Source of the DNA: Mesorhizobium sp. 113-3-3
GTDB lineage: Bacteria > Pseudomonadota > Alphaproteobacteria > Rhizobiales > Rhizobiaceae
Reading direction: 5' to 3'
Assembly: GCF_016756495.1 (NCBI RefSeq)
Contig: NZ_AP023245.1
Span: 124,001-188,000, forward strand
Length of the DNA stretch: 64,000 nucleotides
Shown: piece after piece, positions 8,445 through 16,418 of the stretch
Numbering within the stretch: the stretch's first letter is position 1
Layout: the number at the start of each line of letters is the position of its first letter
Made by a program: the position numbers and the translations under genes
The notes under the pieces: generated by a model
The model's database searches: none
What the model was told of the DNA's origin: nothing
The model's input: the letters and a program-made list of their open reading frames with translations, nothing else

Positions 8445-9737
8445 ATGAACAAGGTCAAGAACAGCCCGGTCATCGGACCGTCGAAACCACGCCTCCTTGG
8501 AGTGCTCGGGCCGGGGCTCGTCACCGGCGCGTCCGACGATGATCCGAGTGGAATCGCAACATACTCTCAAGCGGGAGCCCAATTCGGTTTTGGGCTGACT
8601 TGGACTATGCTGTTCAGCTACCCGCTTATGGCGGTGGTCCAGGAGATCAGTGCCAGGATCGGGCGCACGACCGGACGCGGCATCGCCGGTAACATGCGCA
8701 AATACTATCCGAACTGGCTGCTTCAGTCGGTAGTCCTCCTTCTGCTCGTAGCCAACACCATCAACATCGGCGCCGATCTTGGTGCCATGGGCGACGCGCT
8801 GAAGTTGATTGTCGGAGGACCGGCCCTGGCTTATGCGGTGGCCTTCGGTGCCATCTCGGTGATCCTTCAAATCTTCCTGAAATATACGCGGTACGTCTCC
8901 ATTTTGAAGTGGCTTACCCTGTCCCTGTTCGCCTACTTCGCCACTGTCCTGGTTGTGTCCGTTCCTTGGGCCGATGTCGCCCGGGGAATGCTAATTCCCA
9001 AATTCACTGCAGACGCCGATTTCTGGACATCGGTGGTGGCGATACTCGGCACGACCATCAGCCCATACCTGTTCTTCTGGCAGGCGTCGCAGGAGGTCGA
9101 AGACGAGAAAGCCAAGCCAGAGCGCCAGCCACTGAAGGACGCCCCGGAGCAAACGAAAAACGCGGTCGAACGCATCCGCCTGGATACCTATGTCGGCATG
9201 GCCTTTTCGAACATCGTGGCGCTTGCCATCATGATTACCGCCGGCGCGACCTTACATGCTCATGGTGTGACGGACATCCAGTCCACGAGTCAGGCGGCGG
9301 AGGCCCTTAAACCCGTCGGCGGCAACTTTGCCTTCGCAATCTTCGCCGTCGGCGTCATCGGCACAGGGCTTCTGGCAATACCCGTGCTCGCGGGCTCGGC
9401 CGGTTACGCCTTGGGAGAGGCGCGAAAGTGGCCGGTTGGTCTCGACCGCAGGCCGCTCGAAGCCAAGGCCTTTTATGCCACGATCGCTGCCGCTACCGTC
9501 GTGGGGGTTGGCCTCAATTTCACGCCTATCAACCCAATCAAAGCCCTGTACTGGAGCGCCGTGGTCAACGGCGTGGTTGCCGTCCCCGTTATGGCCGTGA
9601 TGATGGCCATGACCGCGAGGCCTGACATTATGGGAAAGGCTACCGTTCCTCTGGGGCTGCGCGGGGTGGGTTGGGTCGCAACAGTCGTGATGGCTGCAGC
9701 GGCCGTTGTTATGATTGGACAACTCATCCGAGGTTGA
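8445..9737 (+). CDS. Nramp-family-related divalent cation transporter (DPSG type)
   Basis: A 430-residue polytopic membrane protein with about eleven hydrophobic segments. The first carries DDDPSGIATYSQAG (residues 31-44) where canonical Nramp proteins have DPGN. The sixth carries TTISPYLFF (203-211) where canonical proteins have the metal-binding methionine of the MPH motif. It therefore belongs to the Nramp superfamily but lacks two of the usual Mn/Fe ligands; the substrate may differ (for example Mg) and is not deducible here. A charged loop rich in Lys, Glu and Gln (about 220-245) follows helix six. It heads an operon with a DUF6328-type membrane protein (6-bp gap) and a DUF2252 protein. 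A related but more divergent protein is encoded at 31134-32354. Confidence 0.88.
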   Translation: MNKVKNSPVIGPSKPRLLGVLGPGLVTGASDDDPSGIATYSQAGAQFGFGLTWTMLFSYPLMAVVQEISARIGRTTGRGIAGNMRKYYPNWLLQSVVLLLLVANTINIGADLGAMGDALKLIVGGPALAYAVAFGAISVILQIFLKYTRYVSILKWLTLSLFAYFATVLVVSVPWADVARGMLIPKFTADADFWTSVVAILGTTISPYLFFWQASQEVEDEKAKPERQPLKDAPEQTKNAVERIRLDTYVGMAFSNIVALAIMITAGATLHAHGVTDIQSTSQAAEALKPVGGNFAFAIFAVGVIGTGLLAIPVLAGSAGYALGEARKWPVGLDRRPLEAKAFYATIAAATVVGVGLNFTPINPIKALYWSAVVNGVVAVPVMAVMMAMTARPDIMGKATVPLGLRGVGWVATVVMAAAAVVMIGQLIRG

Positions 9738-9743
9738 GAAGAG

Positions 9744-10640
9744 GTGACGCCCGACAAGAGAACCAAGCTGGCATTGGATGAATCGCGGACGCTAATGCTG
9801 GGCGCGCAGATTTTGCTCGGCTTCCAGCTTCAGGGACCCTTTCAGACAGCATTCTCGTACCTGCCGTCCCATGCCAAAGTGATCTACGTCATCGCGTTGG
9901 GCGTGATGGTCCTCGTTGTCGGGCTTTTAATTACACCGAGCGCCTACCATCGCATTGTCGAACACGGCGCGGCTGGACCGCGCGTTGATCGTTTTATTAC
10001 CCGAGCCGCCGAAACCACACTCGCGCCGTTCGCTTTGGCGATGGCCCTGGACCTTGCTATCGCCGGGGAGGTTATCGGTGGAGTCTCTGTCGCCTTCGGT
10101 GCCGGGACTGCGGGGCTCGTTTTGGCGTTGACGTTCTGGTACGGCCCGATGGTTTTCAGAGCGGGGCGACAGGAGGGAGCATCAGCCATGCATCAAACGT
10201 CGACCGAGACCAAAATCGAGTATGCGATGACCGAAAGCCGCATTGTGCTGCCCGGGGCACAAGCCATGCTGGGCTTTCAATTGGCAATTGTGGTCACTCA
10301 AGGCTTCGCCGCCATGCCGCCGCTTGACAAAGCTTCTCATGGGATTGCCCTGGCGTGCGTTGCGTTGTCGACCGTCCTGCTCATGACGCCGGCGGCCTAT
10401 CACAGGATCGTCTATGGCGGAGAGGCGGCGCCGGCGTTCTACATCGTGGCGAGCAGGCTGGTCCTCGCCGCAACTGTATTCCTGGCGGTCGGACTGTCCG
10501 TGGAGATGTACGTCGTGGTGCGCAAGATTACGGGGATAGCCGCAGCGGGCGTCTTTGCCGCCGCCGTCTCAATAATTGTGCTGGTCGGCCTTTGGCATGT
10601 CTGGCCGCTGCTGCGCCGATGGCGGGAGAGGCAGCCATGA
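9744..10640 (+). CDS. Tandemly duplicated DUF6328-type membrane protein
   Basis: A 298-residue integral membrane protein made of two homologous halves. Residues about 10-140 and 155-290 each contain the pattern ESR-x-(M/V)LxGAQ-xLLGFQL, then hydrophobic segments, then TPSAYHRIV / TPAAYHRIV and further helices. The single-copy version of this module is known as DUF6328. The start is GTG 9744; a downstream ATG would cut into the first repeat. It lies 6 bp after the Nramp-like gene, and the DUF2252 gene starts within its last codons (ATGA overlap), so the three are co-expressed. Function unknown; the context suggests support of metal transport or membrane stress. Confidence 0.8.
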   Translation: MTPDKRTKLALDESRTLMLGAQILLGFQLQGPFQTAFSYLPSHAKVIYVIALGVMVLVVGLLITPSAYHRIVEHGAAGPRVDRFITRAAETTLAPFALAMALDLAIAGEVIGGVSVAFGAGTAGLVLALTFWYGPMVFRAGRQEGASAMHQTSTETKIEYAMTESRIVLPGAQAMLGFQLAIVVTQGFAAMPPLDKASHGIALACVALSTVLLMTPAAYHRIVYGGEAAPAFYIVASRLVLAATVFLAVGLSVEMYVVVRKITGIAAAGVFAAAVSIIVLVGLWHVWPLLRRWRERQP

Positions 10641-11788
10641 ACTTCTCGGATCGGCCAAGGTATCTGGAGCGGTTGCGCCTCCGCAAAATGGCAAAGTCGC
10701 AGCATGCATTTGTGCGCGGCAGCGCATGGCTGTTTTATGACTGGCTGAACAAGCATGATGAAGCATTGCCGCAAGGCCCCGCTGCCTGGATCTGCGGCGA
10801 CTGCCATCTTGGCAACCTGGGAGCGCTCTCGGACCTGGAAGGCGGCGTAGCGATCCAGATCCGGGATTTTGACCAGACCGTCATCGGCAACCCGGCAGAT
10901 GACCTCGTGCGGCTGGGCCTCTCGCTGGCTTCGGCCATCCGCAGTTCCGACCTGCCGGGCGTGACAACAGCGCACATGCTCGACAACCTCCTCGCCGGCT
11001 ACATCAAGGCAGCGCCTTCGTCAGGCGCGCGGGGATCCGAGGACCTGCGAAAGCTGCTCAAATGCGCCGCGCATCGCCGCTGGCACAACCTCGCTCTTGA
11101 GCGATTTGAAGGACAACAGAAGCAGTTGCCGCGCAACCGCCGATTTTGGCCCTTGCATCACCCCGAGCGCAGCCAGGTGCGCACCTTCTGCCAAGTTCTG
11201 GATATCTCAGGCCTAACACCTGAGACGGAACAGCACGGCAAGAAAGGCTGGGAATTCATGGACGCGGCGTACTGGATCAAAGGATGCAGTTCGCTCGGGC
11301 ATCTGCGCTTTGCGGCCCTGATGCGGGGCAAGCATCGCCGCATGGCGCTGCTCGACATCAAGGAAGCGACTGCTGCGGCCGCTCCCTCGGCACGGCGGGC
11401 ACAGATGCCGGGCAATCATGCTGAGCGTGTCCGGGCAGGCGCGCGCGCCATGTCCCCAAACCTTGGCGATCGCATGGTGTGCGGTGAAATTGAGGGGAAG
11501 CAGGTCTTTGTCAGGGCTATATCGCCACGCGATATGAAACTCGAAATCGACCGGCTGACATGTCGACAGACGCAGGCGCTTGCCCGCCACCTCGGTTCGA
11601 TTGTGGGCGAAGCACACGCACGCCAGATGGACGTCGCGGATTGGCGCAGTTGGACCCGCGAACTGTCGCACGCGACTGGCGCGAACACTAAGACACCGTC
11701 GTGGTTATGGACAAGCGTCGTTGACCTGCTCGCAACGCATGAGCTTGCGTATCTCGATCATTGCCGACGGTTCGCGCTCGCAAACTAA
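10637..11788 (+). CDS. DUF2252 family protein (kinase-like fold)
   Basis: A 383-residue cytosolic protein. The motif ICGDCHLGNLG (residues 52-62) and the later IRDFDQT correspond to the catalytic loop and DFG-like element of the aminoglycoside-phosphotransferase/HipA-like superfamily to which DUF2252 belongs. A phosphotransferase role is possible but unproven. The start ATG 10637 has GGGAGAGG five bases upstream and overlaps the stop of the DUF6328-type gene. The long upstream part of the open frame runs antiparallel in meaning to that gene and is not used. Length is close to the shorter members of the family. Confidence 0.85.
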   Translation: MNFSDRPRYLERLRLRKMAKSQHAFVRGSAWLFYDWLNKHDEALPQGPAAWICGDCHLGNLGALSDLEGGVAIQIRDFDQTVIGNPADDLVRLGLSLASAIRSSDLPGVTTAHMLDNLLAGYIKAAPSSGARGSEDLRKLLKCAAHRRWHNLALERFEGQQKQLPRNRRFWPLHHPERSQVRTFCQVLDISGLTPETEQHGKKGWEFMDAAYWIKGCSSLGHLRFAALMRGKHRRMALLDIKEATAAAAPSARRAQMPGNHAERVRAGARAMSPNLGDRMVCGEIEGKQVFVRAISPRDMKLEIDRLTCRQTQALARHLGSIVGEAHARQMDVADWRSWTRELSHATGANTKTPSWLWTSVVDLLATHELAYLDHCRRFALAN

Positions 11789-11809
11789 GCCCTCGAAACG
11801 CGACGACGG

Positions 11810-11834
11810 GGAACCTCCAAGTCGATGGCTAGTT
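11810..11834 (+). promoter_or_regulatory. EcfG-type stress promoter
   Basis: GGAAC at 11810-11814, sixteen bases, then AGTT at 11831-11834. It points at the small open frame starting at 11861 and the DUF6894-like gene at 12069. Confidence 0.55.
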
Positions 11835-11860
11835 CATCCCTGACATGGGAGAAAAACGAC

Positions 11861-12082
11861 ATGACAACTGCGGACAAGAGAACCTTCAGGCCCCTCAATC
11901 CAAGTCTCCATCACAGCCTGCAACGCCGTCCCCGTCCACCCAGAGGTCTCCGGCGCCGGGCCCGCCCTTTCCGAGCATTCCAAGGACGCCAAGGCGCCAA
12001 AGAGCGGGCGACAGCCTGGGGCGTATGTCAAGGACTGACCCGAAAGACCGGCAGCGGTGGAGTATCCCATGCAGATTCTTGA
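11861..12082 (+). CDS. Possible small proline-rich protein, frame uncertain
   Basis: ATG 11861 has GGGAGAAAAACGAC upstream and lies 27 bases after a promoter-like site, so a gene start here is plausible. The 73-codon frame is rich in Pro, Arg and His and looks poor after about codon 10. The frame one base over runs with a more protein-like composition to a TGA at 12036-12038. This suggests a small gene broken by a single-base indel near 11880, just before the next gene. I do not recognise the product. Confidence 0.3.
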   Translation: MTTADKRTFRPLNPSLHHSLQRRPRPPRGLRRRARPFRAFQGRQGAKERATAWGVCQGLTRKTGSGGVSHADS

Positions 12083-12569
12083 AACGGTCGTTGAGAACGG
12101 ACCTTTCCCGACAGTCCGCTTCGTGGGCGAAGGCGGTGAGGCGATTTCCGTCTCCCTGGCCTATGACAGCGCCCTCGATGACGTGCAATTGATTGCAAAG
12201 GCAAAGGTGATGCTGTTGCATGCCGCTGCCTTCGATAAAGACAGCGGCGCCGCACACGCCAGTGTGCGAAGTCAGCTGGAATCGGGCCGCGCCGCGTCAT
12301 ATACCCTCGAGTATCAAGACAAGGGTCAAGTGCGAGAACTCGCAGGCCTCTCGTTTCCCACGCTGCAAGCGGTCTTGGACGAATGCCGACGGTCTGCGGC
12401 CGACCTGTGGCAGGACGCGCTCTCGCGTGGTGAGTCGCCTGTCGGCTGGGCGGTGCGGGCTAAGGATGCAAGCGGAGCCGTCGTTGCGACAGTCGATTAT
12501 GAGGATGTTCGCGCACCAGATGACGCGAACGTGACTGGCGTAGCTGAGCCGACCCCCTCGAGCTTCTAG
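12069..12569 (+). CDS. Hypothetical protein with DUF6894-like C-terminal half
   Basis: A 166-residue cytosolic protein. The start ATG 12069 has GGTGGAG six bases upstream. The N-terminal half (MQILETVVENG onward) is unassigned. Residues about 85-150, with YTLEYQDKGQVRE, a FPTLQAVLDECRR helix and VGWAVRAKDASGAVV, follow the strand-helix-strand pattern of DUF6894 proteins such as the one at 21342-21587. It is probably in the transcription unit driven from the promoter at 11810-11834. Role unknown; DUF6894 proteins are small rhizobial proteins of unknown function. Confidence 0.65.
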   Translation: MQILETVVENGPFPTVRFVGEGGEAISVSLAYDSALDDVQLIAKAKVMLLHAAAFDKDSGAAHASVRSQLESGRAASYTLEYQDKGQVRELAGLSFPTLQAVLDECRRSAADLWQDALSRGESPVGWAVRAKDASGAVVATVDYEDVRAPDDANVTGVAEPTPSSF

Positions 12570-12686
12570 CCATATCGTGCTGATGCCCGGCGTTGTGGTG
12601 GGCGCCAGCCGATCTGGTGACGGAGGCTATGATCGTGTGGAACGTCACAGCGGCCGCATTCCCGGCACGATAGTGGGCGTTCAGCG

Positions 12687-12884
12687 CTACAGCCGATCGA
12701 AATCAGCAAGCCCCAAACGTATTCGCTGGCCCTCTGCGTAGGCCAAGGCGAACGGCTCCAATTCGAATGATCGGGTTAGTTCCTCGTCGCCGTCAACCAC
12801 GCGGACGAACCATTCTCCGCAGACTTCGATTACTTCAACGCAGGGGCCGACCTGGTCATTGAGGCTTACGGTCACGCTATCCAT
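12687..12884 (-). CDS. Small conserved protein, YAxGQxxRLG family
   Basis: A 65-residue protein. ATG 12884 is supported by AAGGAG six bases upstream; the open frame begins seven codons earlier without a binding site. It has strands (VIEVCGEWFVRVVDGDEEL) and a C-terminal helix with FALAYAEGQRIRLGL that matches the protein encoded at 7003-7182. Function unknown. Confidence 0.72.
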   Translation of the reverse strand: MDSVTVSLNDQVGPCVEVIEVCGEWFVRVVDGDEELTRSFELEPFALAYAEGQRIRLGLADFDRL

Positions 12885-13073
12885 CGCAAGCTCCTTAGAA
12901 CGCAATGGGAAAACATCGACTTTTATAAGGCTCCCCCGCAGCTGGTTTCAATATCAAATGTGTATCGCCGTAGGGACGGACGATCGGGGACAAGGCCTGG
13001 ATAGGGATAACCCTGCCCCCCCGAACAAGCGTGGAGTGGTCGGATCCGCAATTGTGATCCCCACCGCACGGGC

Positions 13074-13098
13074 GGAACATTAGCACCGCTTAGCGGTT
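13074..13098 (+). promoter_or_regulatory. EcfG-type stress promoter overlapping a palindrome
   Basis: GGAAC at 13074-13078, sixteen bases, then GGTT at 13095-13098. The palindrome ACCGCT-T-AGCGGT (13085-13097) covers the -10 half and could be an operator. A short membrane ORF starts at 13129. Confidence 0.5.
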
Positions 13099-13128
13099 CT
13101 ATTTGAAACCTCCGAATCCCACGTGGCT

Positions 13129-13263
13129 ATGATGTCCGTATTTGCGTTTGAATTGGTCTATTTTGCCGGTCTGACGAGCAACGACCTGCTCGGCTGTGTC
13201 GTGTCCCTGCTGGCGTGCCTCGTACTCTTCAACGTCATTGCAAAGGATCGCCCAAATCAATAG
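13129..13263 (+). CDS. Very short single-pass membrane protein
   Basis: A 44-codon ORF starting with two adjacent ATGs (13129 and 13132). It has a short polar start, one hydrophobic helix in the middle (LLGCVVSLLACLVLFNVI) and a polar tail, KDRPNQ. It lies 31 bases downstream of a GGAAC-N16-GGTT promoter, which is the main reason for calling it. The ribosome binding site is weak (GTGG). A longer open frame on the opposite strand (13099-13572) has no recognisable features and I take it as the shadow. Confidence 0.45.
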   Translation: MMSVFAFELVYFAGLTSNDLLGCVVSLLACLVLFNVIAKDRPNQ

Positions 13264-14289
13264 AACTTGCGCTCGGGGGGGCGTTGATGCCTCATCGTGT
13301 GCACCACAATCTTGGCCAGACGAAACGCATGCTCGTCGCAAGTACCATGCGATGTGAGTTTCGAGGCAGTCAGTCGTCGCAAGTGGCGCCTTGACACAGG
13401 AGACTAACCTGGCCGCGCCGGCCGTTTGAGCCCGCCGGTCGAAGCGGCGAATCTCTCCCTCCTTCTGTCGGCTTTCAATCAACAATTGATGTACGACTTT
13501 GTGATTTGTCGGCATGGGTCTGACGGCGTTGCCCGACCCATCGCCCTGAAACGACCCGCCTGCGCGGATCACGGTTCGAGCAGTCCCGAGATGCGTTTCG
13601 GTCCTGGCGTTCTCTTCTGGATTTATTCCGTCGCCGCAGCTTCACAGTACGCACCCAACGACCTCTCGATCGGGTAGCCTGGATGTCTGACCCACCGCGC
13701 TTCAGATTGATCAGATTGAAGCTTCGCGCGCTTTTCTATCGCCGAACTGGCCGACTCAACGTCCTGCGCCGGAAAGTGACGCGACAATGAAGAGATCACG
13801 GACTCAGCGTGCCTCTCGGCGTTTGCTCCGATGCCTCAGAGGCCCCCCTCAAGCCTGCAATGTCGGTGCTGCGGAGGCGACGAGTGCAAGGTCAAGGGCG
13901 GAAAGAGCGGCCAAGCCCCTTTGCGTGAGGTTGGCCTGCCTGCGGGCGCGCCGCAAGATGGCGCCGAGTTGCTTTTCGCTGCGAGCAATAGACGCATCAG
14001 CGTTACGCGGATGCGTATACTGTTGACTTCACGCAGCCCTATAATTTGCCTGTATACGCCTTCGCGTATACGCGGGCTGCGCGGAAACCATCGGTTTGCT
14101 CCACGTCGAATAACATCAAGACGTGTTACGGGGCGGGAAAGCGTAGCGAATGAGCCATTGTTGCATGCGGGGATGAGGCCCGTGCGCGTCGGCTCCCAGT
14201 AGGGCAGGGCGGGGCCTGAGTGGCAGAGGATGGCCGCAAAGACTACGAAGCCTGCGGCCACCCTTCCGCCGCCCAATCAACGTCTAACG
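13264..14289. other. Gene-free stretch of about 1 kb
   Basis: No family motif or convincing ribosome binding site on either strand. The only clear structure is a group of GTATAC-containing inverted repeats at 14013-14071, described separately. Confidence 0.4.
14013..14071. repeat. GCGTATAC inverted-repeat cluster
   Basis: GCGTATAC occurs at 14013-14020. GTATACGC at 14052-14059 and GCGTATAC at 14064-14071 form an 8-bp stem with a CTTC loop. Three copies within 60 bases suggest a regulator binding site or a structured RNA. No gene with a good start lies immediately beside it. Confidence 0.45.
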
Positions 14290-14589
14290 TTAATCGTACA
14301 CCTTGACGATCTTGCGCGTGCCCGGATCGACTAGGACGGTCCGGTTGTCGATGACAACGTACCGGTATTTGACGTTGGGAACCTCATGCAGCTCAACGGT
14401 ATCAGGTAAAGCTGTGCCGACATTAAGTTCAACGCCAGGAAGCTTGACGGAAGCCAACGGTTGCTTTTTCACATATTCCCGGATGACCGTGTCCTGTTCA
14501 GGCTGGATCACCACGTCCTCCGCCGCGGCCGCACCCATTCCGACTATGAGCAAGAAAGCCGCAGCGGCGGCACCGAAATGCATCCTCAT
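14290..14589 (-). CDS. DUF1236 family periplasmic protein
   Basis: A 99-residue secreted protein. ATG 14589 (MRMHFG) has AAGGAG six bases upstream. A signal peptide with an alanine/leucine core ends near AAAAED. The mature part has the DUF1236 pattern: VKLPGVELNVGTALPDTVELHEVP followed by YRYVVIDNRTVLVDPGTRKIV. DUF1236 proteins are small periplasmic proteins of unknown function common in Rhizobiales. The EcfG-type promoter upstream (14644-14668 on the minus strand) suggests stress induction. Confidence 0.87.
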   Translation of the reverse strand: MRMHFGAAAAAFLLIVGMGAAAAEDVVIQPEQDTVIREYVKKQPLASVKLPGVELNVGTALPDTVELHEVPNVKYRYVVIDNRTVLVDPGTRKIVKVYD

Positions 14590-14643
14590 GATTTTCTCCT
14601 TCAAAGCGAGTTAAAGAGCACCCTTGTCGGCGCTCGCAAATCT

Positions 14644-14668
14644 AACCCAGAGGGCGTCGAACCGTTCC
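14644..14668 (-). promoter_or_regulatory. EcfG-type promoter of the DUF1236 gene
   Basis: On the minus strand GGAAC (14668-14664), sixteen bases, then GGTT (14647-14644), 55 bases before the start codon. Confidence 0.5.
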
Positions 14669-15033
14669 AGAGTAGGACTTTGGTCCCAAAATCGGGTTCT
14701 ACGCCTGACCCTGATATCCGGGCCACTCGGATCCGAGGCTGAGGAACCTGACGGGTCTTTGGCCCAGGCATCCAAATGACCGAACCCAATCGCGGTGTGG
14801 CCTCACATAGAATCCATTCGGACCGCCCCACTGGACCGCCGCACCCAGGCGCTGCCGCTGCGGATTCGAAACGAACCAATTCAGGCTTGGGCGACATCTT
14901 CGTGAGAAGATAGTCAGGCGGGTCCGAACACCTCGTGGCTTGCCTGAAGTTGGCCTTTGCAGCGATTGCGCCCGCCGCCGAGCCCTTGTGTGCGGTTACG
15001 CCCGTGTCAGACCGTCTGTCGTTACGTCTTTCG
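14669..15033. other. Intergenic region
   Basis: About 365 bases between two divergent promoter-like sites. No gene, repeat or RNA was recognised. Confidence 0.4.
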
Positions 15034-15058
15034 GGAACATATTAGCAATTCGAAAGTT
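15034..15058 (+). promoter_or_regulatory. EcfG-type promoter of the glycosyltransferase operon
   Basis: GGAAC at 15034-15038, sixteen bases, then AGTT at 15055-15058, about 70 bases before the ATG at 15129. Confidence 0.55.
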
Positions 15059-15128
15059 TGCGGCCGAAAGGGAGCGGCGCTCGCATGCCGTCGGCCTTGT
15101 CGAATCTTAAGTCGCGGACGCACCTACA

Positions 15129-16226
15129 ATGAAGATCGCCCAGATTGCACCTCTAATGGAGTCCGTCCCTCCCAAGTTCTACGGGGGTACCGAGCGCATC
15201 GTCTCTTATCTGACGGAGGAACTTGTTCGACAGGGCCACGAGGTGACGCTGTTCGCCAGCGGCGACTCAAGGACTTCGGCCGAACTCGTGGCGTGTTGCG
15301 ACGCTGCGTTACGCCTGAGCCCTAAAGGAAGGGACCCCGTGCCGTGTCACGTTTCGATGCTTGAGCAGGTGCGCAGATGGGCGGACGCTTTCGATGTGCT
15401 GCATTTCCACGTCGACGTGCTTCACTTTCCGATGATCAGAGAATTTAGCAGGCGCACCGTCACGACCCTTCATGGCCGGCTTGACCTCCCGGACCTCCCA
15501 CGACTTTATGCGATGTTCGATGACATTCCGCTGGTCTCGATCTCCGAGGATCAGCGCCGGCCGATGCCGCCGGTCAATTGGCTCGGAACGGTCTATCACG
15601 GCTTGCCGCCTGGTATCCTGCCGTTCCGTCAGAAGGCCTCGAGCTATCTGGCGTTCCTTGGCCGCATCTCTCCGGAAAAGGGACCGCTGGCCGCGATCGA
15701 AATCGCCGCCCGAGCAAAAATGCCGCTTAAGATCGCGGCCAAGATCGATTCGGTTGACCGCTCGTTTTGGAGAGAAAGCGTCGAACCACAGGTGCTGCAA
15801 AATTCACATGTCGAGTTCATTGGCGAGATTAACGAGAAGCAAAAGGCGGAGTTCCTGGGCAATGCGGCCGCGTTGCTGTTCCCGATCGACTGGCCCGAAC
15901 CGTTCGGGCTCGTGACCATTGAGGCGATGGCCTGTGGAACGCCTGTGGTGGCGTTCAACCGTGGCGCAGTTCCAGAAGTCATTGATGATGGGGTGTCGGG
16001 ATTTATCGTGGAGAATATCGCGGAGGCCGTGAAGGCCGTTCGTCGCGTAGGTGACCTCGATCGCGCTCGGGTGAGGAGGACTTTTGAAAAGCGGTTCACC
16101 GCCGAGCGCATGTGCGCCGACTATATGGCGATCTATCGCTCGCTCACCGGCGACAAGCGACGTTCCTCCCGACGCAATCGCTATGCTGGAAACATAGCTG
16201 GTCAGGCAACTGAATCGGTGGCGTAA
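15129..16226 (+). CDS. Glycosyltransferase family 4
   Basis: A 365-residue GT-B fold glycosyltransferase. The N-terminal Rossmann domain begins KIAQIAPLMESVPPKFYGGTE, with the glycine-rich acceptor loop. The C-terminal donor domain contains FLGRISPEKGP and the EPFGLVTIEAMACGTPVV region with the EX7E-type acidic pair. It transfers a sugar from a nucleotide donor, retaining the anomeric configuration; the product is unknown. It lies 192 bases before an amylo-alpha-1,6-glucosidase on the same strand. The two are often neighbours in rhizobia, which suggests metabolism of an alpha-glucan or compatible solute. The extreme C-terminus is basic and probably disordered. Confidence 0.93.
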   Translation: MKIAQIAPLMESVPPKFYGGTERIVSYLTEELVRQGHEVTLFASGDSRTSAELVACCDAALRLSPKGRDPVPCHVSMLEQVRRWADAFDVLHFHVDVLHFPMIREFSRRTVTTLHGRLDLPDLPRLYAMFDDIPLVSISEDQRRPMPPVNWLGTVYHGLPPGILPFRQKASSYLAFLGRISPEKGPLAAIEIAARAKMPLKIAAKIDSVDRSFWRESVEPQVLQNSHVEFIGEINEKQKAEFLGNAAALLFPIDWPEPFGLVTIEAMACGTPVVAFNRGAVPEVIDDGVSGFIVENIAEAVKAVRRVGDLDRARVRRTFEKRFTAERMCADYMAIYRSLTGDKRRSSRRNRYAGNIAGQATESVA

Positions 16227-16418
16227 GCGATCGGCTGGATATCAAGGCTGATTGCTCAAAATCCAAAATTCGTCAATCATAGCATATCAAGTCGAACGAC
16301 GCTTTTGCGTTCGGACCATGCCGCGACGAGGCGGGCGCTGGTGAAGAATTTGACGTTGGCGACGATCGACAAGCATGCGCCCTCATGGACAAAGTCTCTT
16401 TCGAACGGGAGAGCAGAC

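Noticed and set aside
13099..13572. 157-codon minus-strand open frame
   Set aside because: No motif, and it lies antisense to a short membrane ORF that has a promoter-like site; probably a shadow.
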